DNA of 64,000 nt, from assembly GCA_937138495.1 (NCBI GenBank), contig CAKZPE010000008.1:1-64000 (forward strand). Reading direction: 5' to 3'. The position numbers and the translations under genes were made by a program. Below, one piece after another: positions 56,379 through 64,000 of this stretch (the first letter of the stretch is position 1; each line of letters begins with the position of its first letter). The notes under the pieces were generated by a model. It made no database searches. It was not told where the DNA came from and was given only the letters and a program-made list of their open reading frames with translations. Source of the DNA: an uncultured Oceanospirillaceae bacterium. GTDB taxonomy: Bacteria > Pseudomonadota > Gammaproteobacteria > Pseudomonadales > Balneatricaceae.

Positions 56379-56768
56379 ATGACTGATTTTGTAAAAATGC
56401 TGACGCGCAAAAATTCTCTGAGAAAACAGTGTCAGGAGTTAACAGCTGCAGAAATTGAAAAGGTTGTTACAGATCTGACGCTGATTCTGGAAGAAAAGCG
56501 TGAAAGCGAACAGGCGATGGTTGCTGCTGAGCAGGAGCGTCTGGATAAAATCGATGCAATCAGAAAAAGTATGCAGGAAGCAGGTATTGAGCTTGATGAT
56601 TTAATGGGCATGGTTGAAACCACAACTAAGAAAAAAGTTGAGCCTAAGTATCAGGTGACAGATGAAGAAGGTGAGCAGCACTTCTGGTCTGGCCGTGGTC
56701 GTACACCGATTGCGTTCCAGAAGCATTTTGATAAAGGTTTTTCGAAGGAAGATTGCTTAATTAAATAA
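56379..56768 (+). CDS. H-NS-like nucleoid protein
   Basis: A ~129-residue H-NS family protein. The first 75 residues are a coiled-coil oligomerisation region (ELTAAEIEKVVTDLTLILEE). The C-terminal DNA-binding motif is WSGRGRTPIAFQ, matching W-x-G-x-GR-x-P of H-NS, and the last residues FSKEDCLI fit the family. It would silence AT-rich DNA. Upstream DNA (56270-56365) is very AT-rich with TTGAA-N7-TTCAA, so self-regulation is likely. ATGs at 56370 and 56379 are both possible. Confidence 0.88.
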   Translation: MTDFVKMLTRKNSLRKQCQELTAAEIEKVVTDLTLILEEKRESEQAMVAAEQERLDKIDAIRKSMQEAGIELDDLMGMVETTTKKKVEPKYQVTDEEGEQHFWSGRGRTPIAFQKHFDKGFSKEDCLIK

Positions 56769-56790
56769 GCGCTTTCTTGTATACTCTCTT

Positions 56791-56826
56791 AAAGCTCTCC
56801 GGCTTGGTTGCCGGGGAGCTTTTTTG
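56791..56826 (+). terminator. Terminator of the H-NS-like gene
   Basis: AAGCTCTCCGGC and GCCGGGGAGCTT pair (one G-T pair) around TTGGTT, followed by six T residues. Confidence 0.92.
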
Positions 56827-56871
56827 TTTTTGGAATAAAGCCAGAGTTGTTCTGGTACTGAGGATGCGCAG

Positions 56872-57714
56872 ATGAGCGATGAAAAATTGCAGAAAGTACT
56901 GGCGCGTTCCGGGTTTGGTTCACGTCGTGAGATGGAACGGTGGATTGAAGCGGGGCGTATCCGGGTTAATGAACAGGTAGCAACGCTGGGAGACCGGATT
57001 ACACCGAGGGATCAGGTGGAAATAGACGGTAACCCAAAAGATATGGTTTTTGAGCGTAAAAGTGAGCGCCGGGTTCTGATTTATAACAAACCACTGGGTG
57101 AAGTGTCCACGCGTCATGACCCGGAAGGTCGTGGTACGGTTTTTGACCATCTGCCTCCGCTGAAGCAGGGGCGCTGGATCGCGGTTGGTCGTCTGGATAT
57201 AAATACATCCGGCCTGTTGTTGTTTACAACGGATGGTGATCTTGCCAATAACCTGATGCACCCTTCAGCAAATATTGACCGTGAATATGCGGTTCGGGTG
57301 TTGGGCGATGTTGATGAAGATATGATCAAACGTCTGAAGAAAGGTGTGTTGTTGGAAGACGGCATGGCGAAATTTACTGACGTTCAGTATTTCGACGGTG
57401 CTGGCGCCAATAAATGGTATCACGTGGTGGTGATGGAAGGTCGCAACCGTGAAGTGCGTCGTTTGTGGGAATCTCAGGGGGTTAAGGTTAGTCGCCTGAA
57501 GCGGGTGCGTTATGGGCCGTTCTTCCTGCCCAGCGAAGTAAAGGCTGGCACCTGGAAAGAGCTTGAGCAAAAAGAGATTAACCAGCTGTCCAATATGATG
57601 GGTATGAAGCAGAAGCGTAATAAAGCGCTGACGCCGAAAGAGAAAGAAGCTGCCCAGCGTCGTGCTAAGCGCCAGAAGACCCGCCGCGAAGTGGGGCCTA
57701 AGCGCGCTGAATAA
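56872..57714 (+). CDS. rluB: 23S rRNA pseudouridine-2605 synthase
   Basis: A 280-residue pseudouridine synthase. An S4 RNA-binding domain (about 3-60; LQKVLARSGFGSRREMERWI) precedes the catalytic domain with the aspartate in AVGRLDINTSGLLLFTTDGDLAN. GRNREVRRLWESQGV is also conserved. The C-terminus is lysine/arginine-rich. It modifies U2605 of 23S rRNA (E. coli numbering). Confidence 0.94.
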   Translation: MSDEKLQKVLARSGFGSRREMERWIEAGRIRVNEQVATLGDRITPRDQVEIDGNPKDMVFERKSERRVLIYNKPLGEVSTRHDPEGRGTVFDHLPPLKQGRWIAVGRLDINTSGLLLFTTDGDLANNLMHPSANIDREYAVRVLGDVDEDMIKRLKKGVLLEDGMAKFTDVQYFDGAGANKWYHVVVMEGRNREVRRLWESQGVKVSRLKRVRYGPFFLPSEVKAGTWKELEQKEINQLSNMMGMKQKRNKALTPKEKEAAQRRAKRQKTRREVGPKRAE

Positions 57715-57734
57715 GGATGTGCTGATCGAATGTT

Positions 57735-57769
57735 AAAAACGGCTGCCTGACCCAGACAGCCGTTTTTTT
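57735..57769 (+). terminator. Terminator of rluB
   Basis: AAAACGGCTG and CAGCCGTTTT enclose a small inner stem, followed by a T-run. Confidence 0.9.
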
Positions 57770-57828
57770 ATGTCTTTGTTAAGCGAAGGGCTGGGTGGCA
57801 AACAGACTGTTGCCGCTGATCACTGTAT

Positions 57829-58569
57829 TTACTGAGCGTCCAGCGTTTGGCCTTTCACGTCCAGGCTGTCGTCACCAAACAGGTAGAGATACAAAGGCAT
57901 GATGTCTGCAGGTGCTGTGACGGTTGACGGATTTTCTGCCGGGTAAGCGTTAGCCCGCATATTTGTTCGGGTGGCCCCGGGGTTAATGCAGTTCACACGG
58001 ACATTGGTGATTGATTCAAGTTCATCCGCCAATATTTGCATCATGCCCTCAGTCGCAAACTTAGATACGCTGTAGGCACCCCAGTAAGCTTTACCCTTGC
58101 GGCCCACGCTGGAGGATGTGAACACGATTGAGGCATGTTCGGCGGCCTGTGTCAGTGAGAGCAGTGCCTGGGTGAGCATGAAAGCAGCATTCACGTTTAC
58201 CTGCATGACCCGCTGCCAGATACTTGGGTCGTAGCCTTCAAGGGGGGTGCGCATGCCCAGCAGGCTGGCGTTATGTAAAATACCGTCCAGCTTGCCGAAT
58301 TCCTGTTCCAGCATCGCTGCCAGGCTGTCGTAATCGGTTTCGGTTGCTGATTCCAGATTCAGTGGCACGATGGCTGCCTGCGGATAGCCGGCGGCCTCGA
58401 TTTCGTCGTATACGTATTCAAGCTTTTCTTCGGTGCGACCCAGCAGAATAACTGTTGCACCATATGAGGCAAAGCACAGGGCAGCAGCGCGACCAATGCC
58501 GTCTCCTGCTCCGGTAATCAGAATGTTTTTGTTGGCAAGAAGGTTAGCCGGGGCCTGATAATCAAACAT
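57829..58569 (-). CDS. yciK: YciK-type short-chain dehydrogenase
   Basis: A ~246-residue SDR oxidoreductase. The cofactor motif is ILITGAGDGIGRAAA and the catalytic site YWGAYSVSKFA (Tyr-x3-Lys); HNASLLG lies between. Arg in LGRTEEKL suggests NADP(H). The substrate of YciK is unknown. The ATG at 58569 starts MFDYQAPANLL, the usual YciK beginning. Third gene of a ubiG-gph-yciK unit. Confidence 0.9.
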   Translation of the reverse strand: MFDYQAPANLLANKNILITGAGDGIGRAAALCFASYGATVILLGRTEEKLEYVYDEIEAAGYPQAAIVPLNLESATETDYDSLAAMLEQEFGKLDGILHNASLLGMRTPLEGYDPSIWQRVMQVNVNAAFMLTQALLSLTQAAEHASIVFTSSSVGRKGKAYWGAYSVSKFATEGMMQILADELESITNVRVNCINPGATRTNMRANAYPAENPSTVTAPADIMPLYLYLFGDDSLDVKGQTLDAQ

Positions 58570-58599
58570 GGTTATAGTTTCCTGAGTGAGTGCCAAAAA

Positions 58600-59298
58600 T
58601 TATTTTGAATCATAATGGCTGGCTAATAAAGGTTGCAGTTCAGACGCATGTTCTATGCGGTAATCGCTGTTCCAGTCGCTGATGTTGTCATCACTGTTTA
58701 CGTAGCCGTATGCGGCAGCGATGGTTAGCATGCCAGCCCGGTTACCGGCTTCTATATCTCGTATGTGGTCGCCGATGTAAACGCAGTTTTGCGGGGCACA
58801 TTTCAGTTCCTGACAGGCGAGCAACAGCCCTTCAGGGTGAGGCTTTTTATGGTGTATGTGCTCAGGGCAGATAACACTGCCTGCTGCCGGTTGCAGGTCC
58901 AGCTGTTGCATCAGAGGGGCGGTATACAGCCAGGGTTTGTTGGTAACAACGCCCCAGGGGATGGATTGCTCCCCAAGCCAGCACAGCAAGTCTGTAATGC
59001 CGTCGAATGGGCGGCTGTCTACACAGGTTTGCTCCAGGTAGAGCTTCAGTAACCGGGCCTGTAAATCAGCCAGGCGCTCTTCTGATGAGTCTGTTTTCAG
59101 CTGTGCTGAAAATGCAGTTTCAATCATCGCTTTTGAGCCATCAGACACAGATGGAAGCAGTGCTTCGTAGCTGATAGATGACAGAGCCTCTTCGTTGCGC
59201 AGAATATTAATGATGCGGTGGAAGTCGGCGGCGGTATCAATCAGTGTGCCGTCCAGGTCAAAAAGAACAGCTTCAGGATGCTTGCTGTGAAGGGTCAT
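58600..59298 (-). CDS. gph: HAD-IA phosphatase, phosphoglycolate phosphatase-like
   Basis: A ~232-residue haloacid dehalogenase phosphatase. Motif I is LFDLDGTLIDTAADF, motif II is around GVVTNKP, and motif III/IV is CVYIGDHIRDIEAGNRAGM. Position behind ubiG and before yciK is the arrangement in Pseudomonas and relatives, where the gene (mupP/gph) has been tied to phosphoglycolate or to MurNAc-6-phosphate recycling. So MupP is a serious alternative to Gph. Confidence 0.85.
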   Translation of the reverse strand: MTLHSKHPEAVLFDLDGTLIDTAADFHRIINILRNEEALSSISYEALLPSVSDGSKAMIETAFSAQLKTDSSEERLADLQARLLKLYLEQTCVDSRPFDGITDLLCWLGEQSIPWGVVTNKPWLYTAPLMQQLDLQPAAGSVICPEHIHHKKPHPEGLLLACQELKCAPQNCVYIGDHIRDIEAGNRAGMLTIAAAYGYVNSDDNISDWNSDYRIEHASELQPLLASHYDSK

Positions 59299-59351
59299 CA
59301 ATGTTGGCCTGTGTGCGGGGGTTGGGCACAGCCAGGGGCTGTGCCAGTGCT

Positions 59352-60083
59352 TTAATTCAGAGCGGATTTGCTGCAGGCAACCATGTAGTTTACATCAACA
59401 TCACGGGGGTTAAGCCGGTATGTTTTAGTGAGAGGGTTGTAGGTGAGGCCTGTGATTTCATTGCTCAGCAGTCCGGCAGTGCGAATCCAGTTTGCCAGTT
59501 CCGAGGGGCGTATGAGTTTCTTAAAGTCATGTGTACCTTTCGGCACCATTTGCAGGACATGTTCCGCGCCTACAATGGCAAGCAGATAGCTCTTGGGATT
59601 CCGGTTCAGTGTCGAGAAAAAAACCTGCCCGCCGGGTTTCACTAAGCGTGCACAAGCCTCAACAATGGAGGCCGGATCAGGTACGTGCTCCATCATTTCC
59701 ATACAGGTAATGACATCAAAGCTACCGGGTTGTTCGTCAGCGAGCTGTTCAACGGTAATCTGTCGGTAGTTAACGCTGACGCCGCTTTCGAGGCCGTGAA
59801 GCTTGGCAACCTTCAGCGGTTCTGCGCCCATATCGATACCGGTAACGTCAGCGCCGCGCTGTGCCATTGATTCTGACAGGATGCCGCCACCGCAGCCTAC
59901 ATCCAGCACTTTTTTACCCGCCAGACCGGACAGTCTGTCGATAAAGCCGACCCTCAGAGGATTGATGTCGTGAAGGGGTTTAAATTCACTTTCTTTATCC
60001 CACCACCGGCTGGCAAGTTCTTCGAATTTTGCGATCTCTTCAGGATCGATATTCGCGGAATGCTGGTTGTTTGTATCGCTCAT
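59352..60083 (-). CDS. ubiG: Ubiquinone biosynthesis O-methyltransferase UbiG
   Basis: A 243-residue SAM-dependent methyltransferase that carries out both O-methylations of ubiquinone synthesis. The SAM site is [17 protein letters not shown]; upstream is [21 protein letters not shown], a family signature. The start MSDTNNQH at 60083 is chosen because an extension to 60176 shows no family similarity. Confidence 0.96.
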   Translation of the reverse strand: MSDTNNQHSANIDPEEIAKFEELASRWWDKESEFKPLHDINPLRVGFIDRLSGLAGKKVLDVGCGGGILSESMAQRGADVTGIDMGAEPLKVAKLHGLESGVSVNYRQITVEQLADEQPGSFDVITCMEMMEHVPDPASIVEACARLVKPGGQVFFSTLNRNPKSYLLAIVGAEHVLQMVPKGTHDFKKLIRPSELANWIRTAGLLSNEITGLTYNPLTKTYRLNPRDVDVNYMVACSKSALN

Positions 60084-60245
60084 AATCGTGACTGGCCGTC
60101 GGTTAAAAATGTTGGCGGGGATTTTAGCATTGCTGCCCCGGCGAATACAAAAAGCTTTGTTACAGATGGCTGCCAAATCAGAAAAAACTGTCAGAAAAAT
60201 GTTGTAAAAAATATATTGATCGGGTATGGCTCAAGGCCTTAATTT

Positions 60246-60278
60246 TGCGGGATTATTGCTGCATATTTATGGTATACT
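60246..60278 (+). promoter_or_regulatory. Likely extended -10 promoter of gyrA
   Basis: TGG-TATACT at 60270-60278 forms an extended -10 element about 85 bp before the gyrA start. No good -35 box is present at the normal distance, as expected for this promoter type. Confidence 0.4.
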
Positions 60279-60361
60279 TCGGCGGTTCTGATCAGGGCTG
60301 TAACTGTATACCCTGATCCATTAATTCTCAGCAGTCTGATTCAAGGATAGCCAAAGCTATT

Positions 60362-63004
60362 ATGGGTGATTTAGCCAGAGAAATTCTGCCAGTTAACATC
60401 GAAGATGAACTGAAGCAGTCGTATCTTGATTACGCCATGAGCGTAATTGTTGGACGTGCCTTACCTGATGTCCGTGATGGCCTGAAACCGGTGCATCGTC
60501 GGGTACTGTTTGCCATGAGCGAACTGGGTAATGACTGGAATAAAGCATATAAAAAGTCTGCCCGTGTGGTCGGGGATGTAATCGGTAAATACCACCCGCA
60601 TGGTGACAGCGCAGTATATGACACCATTGTACGGATGGCGCAGCCGTTCTCCATGCGCTACATGCTGGTTGATGGTCAGGGGAACTTTGGTTCCGTTGAT
60701 GGCGACTCAGCTGCCGCGATGCGTTATACCGAAATACGCATGGCGAAAATCTCTCATGATTTGCTGGCAGACCTGGACAAGGAAACTGTTGATTTCGTTC
60801 CGAACTATGACGGAACGGAGCAAATCCCTGAAGTGTTGCCAACCCGTGTCCCTGCATTGTTGGTGAACGGTTCTGCCGGTATCGCGGTCGGTATGGCGAC
60901 TAACATTCCCCCACACAGCCTCTCAGAAGTTGTTCGCGGTTGTATTGCCCTGATCGATAACCCGGATCTGTCTATTGATGAGCTGATGGAGTTTATCCCC
61001 GGGCCAGACTTCCCGACGGGAGCAATCATCAATGGCCGTGCAGGTATTCTGCAAGCCTACCGAACTGGCCGTGGCCGTATTTATATCCGTGCCAAGCACC
61101 ACATCGAAGAGAATGAGAAAAACGGTAAAGAATCCATTATCTTTACTGAGATTCCATATCAGGTGAACAAAGCCCGGCTGATCGAAAAGATTGCTGAACT
61201 GGTTAAAGAAAAGAAACTCGAAGGCATTACCGAGCTGCGTGATGAGTCCGATAAGGACGGCATGCGGATCGTTATTGAACTGCGTCGCGGGGAAGTGGCA
61301 GAGGTTATCGTTAATAACCTGTTTGCCCAGACTCAGCTGCAGAACGTTTTCGGGATTAACATGGTGGCGCTGGTTGACGGTCAGCCACGGACGTTGGATC
61401 TGAAATCAATCCTTGAGTGTTTCGTGCGTCACCGTCGTGAAGTAGTCACCCGCCGGACAGTTTACGAACTGCGTAAAGCCCGTGAACGTGGCCATATCCT
61501 TGAAGGTCTGGCGATCGCACTGGCGAATATTGATCCGATTATTGAATTAATTAAGACCTCGCCGACTCCGGCGGAGGCGAAAGAGCGTCTGCTTGCCAGC
61601 CCCTGGGCTCTGGGTGATGTAACGGCTATGCTGGAACGTGCCGGTGAAAATGCCTGCCGTCCGGAAGATCTGGAACCTCAGTATGGCATGCATGATGGTC
61701 AGTACTTCCTGTCGCCGGTACAGGCGCAGGCTATTCTGGAACTGCGTTTACACCGTCTGACCGGCCTTGAACACGATAAGCTGATAGGCGAATATCGTGA
61801 GTTGCTGGAAAAAATTGCAGAACTGCTGGAAATTCTTAACAGTGCCGAGCGTCTGATGGAAGTTATCCGTGAAGAGCTTGAAGCGATTATTGCTGAGTAT
61901 GGTGATGAGCGCCGTACTGAGATTACTGCATCCCAGCAGGATCTGACAGTTGCTGATCTGATTACTGAAGAAGATATGGTAGTAACCATTTCTCACGGCG
62001 GTTATGCCAAGACTCAGCCGCTGACGATGTATCAGGCACAGCGACGTGGCGGTAAGGGTAAATCTGCCACAGCGGTTAAAGATGAAGATTTCGTCGAGAA
62101 ACTGCTGATCGCCAGCACCCACGATACTATTTTGTGCTTTACCAACTTCGGTAAGGTTTACTGGCTCAAGGTCTATGAAATTCCGCCGGCCAGCCGGGCT
62201 GCCCGTGGCCGTCCGGTGGTGAACATACTGCCGTTGTCTGAAGGAGAGCGGATTACGACTATCCTGCCGGTTAACGAGTATGCGGATGATCATTACGTAT
62301 TCATGGCAACTGCTGCCGGTACGGTTAAGAAAACGCCTCTGGAGAACTTCTCCCGTCCGCGTTCTTCAGGTCTGATTGCGCTGGCACTGGACGAAGGGGA
62401 TTCTCTGGTAGGTGCAGCCATTACGGATGGCACTGCCGAAGTAATGCTGATGTCCAGCCAGGGTAAGTCTATTCGCTTTGCTGAGGGTGATGTGCGTCCG
62501 ATGGGCCGTACAGCCCGTGGTGTGCGCGGTATTAAACTTGCTGATGATGCTCATGTTATTGCACTGATTATTCCTCAGGAAGGTGGCCGGATTCTGACAA
62601 CAAGTATCAATGGCTTCGGTAAACAGACCCTGGTGGAAGACTTCCCGACATATGGCCGTGGTGGTCAGGGTGTCATTGCCATGCAGTGCACTGAGCGAAA
62701 CGGTGACCTTGCCGGTGCGGTGCAGATGTTTGAAGGCGATGACGTGATGCTGATCAGTGATCAGGGTACTCTGGTTCGTACACGCAGTGATGAAATTTCA
62801 GTGCTGGGACGAAACACTCAGGGTGTTCGTGTTATCCGGATTGCCGAAGATGAAAGCCTGGTAGGTTTAGCCCGGATTGAAGAACCTGACAGTGAGGAGC
62901 TGGAAGGTGAGGCAGCAGAGTCTGCAGGTGAGGGTGATGCTGTTGCTGATACTGAGCCGGCAGAGCAGGCCCCGGCGGATTCGTCTGATAGCGATGAAGC
63001 ATAG
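60362..63004 (+). CDS. gyrA: DNA gyrase subunit A
   Basis: An 880-residue subunit that cuts and rejoins DNA to add negative supercoils. The active-site tyrosine is Tyr122 in [10 protein letters not shown]. The quinolone region reads [12 protein letters not shown] with Ser83 and Asp87, the sensitive type. The C-terminal beta-propeller contains the GyrA box QRRGGKG. The last ~45 residues are an acidic tail rich in E, D, S and A. Length is typical (E. coli 875). Confidence 0.98.
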   Translation: MGDLAREILPVNIEDELKQSYLDYAMSVIVGRALPDVRDGLKPVHRRVLFAMSELGNDWNKAYKKSARVVGDVIGKYHPHGDSAVYDTIVRMAQPFSMRYMLVDGQGNFGSVDGDSAAAMRYTEIRMAKISHDLLADLDKETVDFVPNYDGTEQIPEVLPTRVPALLVNGSAGIAVGMATNIPPHSLSEVVRGCIALIDNPDLSIDELMEFIPGPDFPTGAIINGRAGILQAYRTGRGRIYIRAKHHIEENEKNGKESIIFTEIPYQVNKARLIEKIAELVKEKKLEGITELRDESDKDGMRIVIELRRGEVAEVIVNNLFAQTQLQNVFGINMVALVDGQPRTLDLKSILECFVRHRREVVTRRTVYELRKARERGHILEGLAIALANIDPIIELIKTSPTPAEAKERLLASPWALGDVTAMLERAGENACRPEDLEPQYGMHDGQYFLSPVQAQAILELRLHRLTGLEHDKLIGEYRELLEKIAELLEILNSAERLMEVIREELEAIIAEYGDERRTEITASQQDLTVADLITEEDMVVTISHGGYAKTQPLTMYQAQRRGGKGKSATAVKDEDFVEKLLIASTHDTILCFTNFGKVYWLKVYEIPPASRAARGRPVVNILPLSEGERITTILPVNEYADDHYVFMATAAGTVKKTPLENFSRPRSSGLIALALDEGDSLVGAAITDGTAEVMLMSSQGKSIRFAEGDVRPMGRTARGVRGIKLADDAHVIALIIPQEGGRILTTSINGFGKQTLVEDFPTYGRGGQGVIAMQCTERNGDLAGAVQMFEGDDVMLISDQGTLVRTRSDEISVLGRNTQGVRVIRIAEDESLVGLARIEEPDSEELEGEAAESAGEGDAVADTEPAEQAPADSSDSDEA

Positions 63005-63016
63005 TACCTGACGGAT

Positions 63017-63050
63017 AAAAATGTGCGGCTTAAGCCGCACATTTTATTTT
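63017..63050 (+). terminator. Terminator of gyrA
   Basis: AAAATGTGCGGCTT and AAGCCGCACATTTT form a perfect inverted repeat with almost no loop, followed by ATTTTA. It ends gyrA before serC. Confidence 0.85.
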
Positions 63051-63149
63051 AGGCAGGTGCATATTCAGGTACAAAATAATGAGGCTGTAAAAGCCTTTCA
63101 AAGGTCTCGCAGAAGACCCTTCGGAAACAGTGTAAACAAAGTTGTAATC

Positions 63150-64000
63150 ATGACCATGACTCGCAAATATAATTTCAGTGCCGGTCCGGCGGCCTTACCG
63201 GAAGATGTTCTGCTTCGTGCGCAAAACGAATTACTGGACTGGCAAGGCATGGGCCTGTCGGTTATGGAAATGAGTCATCGCAGCCCTGAATATATCAGTG
63301 TGGCTAAAAAAGCTGAGCAGGATCTGCGTGATCTGATGGATATCCCTGATAATTATCAGGTGTTGTTCATGCAGGGCGGTGCAACCAGCCAGTTCAGCAT
63401 GATTCCCATGAATTTGATGGGTGGTAAAACCAGTGCCGATTATATTAATACCGGTGACTGGTCTGCGAAAGCGATTAAAGAAGCCCGGCGCTATATGAAT
63501 GTTAATGTTGCGGGTAGCTCAGAAGCATCAAACTTCACCACTGTGCCTGCACAGAGTGAACTGACACTGGATCCTGAAGCTGCCTATGTTCATTACACGC
63601 CAAATGAAACTATTCGCGGTGTTGAGTTTGATTATATTCCTGATACCGGGGATGTTCCGCTGGTTGCAGATATGTCTTCGAATATTCTGTCTGCGCCAGT
63701 AGATGTTAGCCGTTTCGGAATGATCTATGCCGGGGCGCAGAAGAATATTGGTCCGGCTGGCTTAACTGTCGTTATTATCCGTGAAGACCTGTTGACACTT
63801 CCGGTTGATAAAACGCCGACTTTGTTCAGCTATAAAGCAATTGCAGATGCAGATTCCATGCTGAATACGCCGCCGACATTTGGTTGGTACCTGGCGGGTC
63901 TGGTGTTTGAATGGCTGAAAGAGATGGGCGGCGTGCCGGCAATGGATCGGCTGAATGACCTTAAAGCTAACAAGCTGTATGAGTATATCGATAACAGTGC
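63150..64000 (+). CDS. serC: Phosphoserine aminotransferase (partial, 3' end outside window)
   Basis: The first ~283 codons of a class-V aminotransferase that makes phosphoserine from phosphohydroxypyruvate and also serves pyridoxine synthesis. NFSAGPAALPEDVL opens the protein; QGGATSQFSMIPMNL and the PLP lysine Lys198 in GAQKNIGPAG follow. TPPTFGWYLAGLVFEWL is conserved. ATGs at 63150 and 63156 are both possible. The gene is cut at the window edge, not broken. Confidence 0.95.
   Translation, partial: MTMTRKYNFSAGPAALPEDVLLRAQNELLDWQGMGLSVMEMSHRSPEYISVAKKAEQDLRDLMDIPDNYQVLFMQGGATSQFSMIPMNLMGGKTSADYINTGDWSAKAIKEARRYMNVNVAGSSEASNFTTVPAQSELTLDPEAAYVHYTPNETIRGVEFDYIPDTGDVPLVADMSSNILSAPVDVSRFGMIYAGAQKNIGPAGLTVVIIREDLLTLPVDKTPTLFSYKAIADADSMLNTPPTFGWYLAGLVFEWLKEMGGVPAMDRLNDLKANKLYEYIDNS

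Overview
The window is a 64 kb piece of a gammaproteobacterial chromosome, most probably a marine member of the Oceanospirillales (Amphritea/Neptunomonas-like). This placement is an inference from gene order and families: rpoE-rseA-rseC-mucD, lepA-lepB-DUF4845-rnc-era-recO-pdxJ-acpS, a MazG downstream of RelA, an Aap-type amino-acid ABC system, a leucine dehydrogenase plus branched-chain 2-oxoacid dehydrogenase cluster, and the yci genes. No species was identified. Nearly all of it is core chromosome. I saw no prophage, IS element, integron, CRISPR array or tRNA gene.

Layout. 1-1060: the 3' end of a 23S rRNA, a 5S rRNA and its terminator, followed by two diverged copies of a 51-bp element that carries a 5S-like 3' tail, each followed by a terminator-like hairpin. 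1250-11567: signalling and accessory genes: a triple-PAS GGDEF-EAL protein, a membrane-anchored thioredoxin-like protein, an isochorismatase-fold hydrolase, a DUF3524-type glycosyltransferase (queuosine-tRNA mannosyltransferase family), an M20 amidohydrolase with an EamA exporter and a divergent AraC regulator, an ATP-grasp protein of unknown substrate, and sdhE-ygfX. 11574-16833: nadB, and divergent from it the envelope-stress operon rpoE, an RseA-like anti-sigma factor fused to an RseB C-terminal domain, rseC and a DegQ/MucD protease, with a sigma-E-type promoter in front. 17030-24693: translation elongation factor 4, signal peptidase, RNase III, Era, RecO, PdxJ, AcpS and CysM. 24940-32111: relA, mazG, a small membrane protein, ppc and adk. 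32367-36835: an amino-acid ABC transporter operon behind a 440-bp leader with inverted repeats and a possible short leader ORF. 36966-38715: hemH and rlmB.

38764-50742 (all minus strand): ackA and a short phosphotransacetylase, hinT, the PrkA-YeaH-SpoVR stress-kinase cluster, and upstream of it, with no visible terminator between, leucine dehydrogenase and the E1alpha, E1beta and E2 subunits of a branched-chain 2-oxoacid dehydrogenase. 51187-54592: an L,D-transpeptidase, a DsrE-like periplasmic protein whose start codon abuts a terminator U-tract, an OmpA-domain protein, yciI and yciB. 54638-60083: trpH/yciV, yciO, an H-NS-like protein, rluB, and the minus-strand ubiG-gph-yciK operon. 60362-64000: gyrA and the start of serC, cut by the window edge.

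The most interesting items are the RseA-RseB(C) fusion, the duplicated 5S-tail elements after the rRNA operon, the SD-less DsrE-like gene behind a hairpin, the coupling of branched-chain amino-acid breakdown with the PrkA cluster, and the orphan ATP-grasp protein. I did not find a large, clearly undescribed system; most genes fall into known families.
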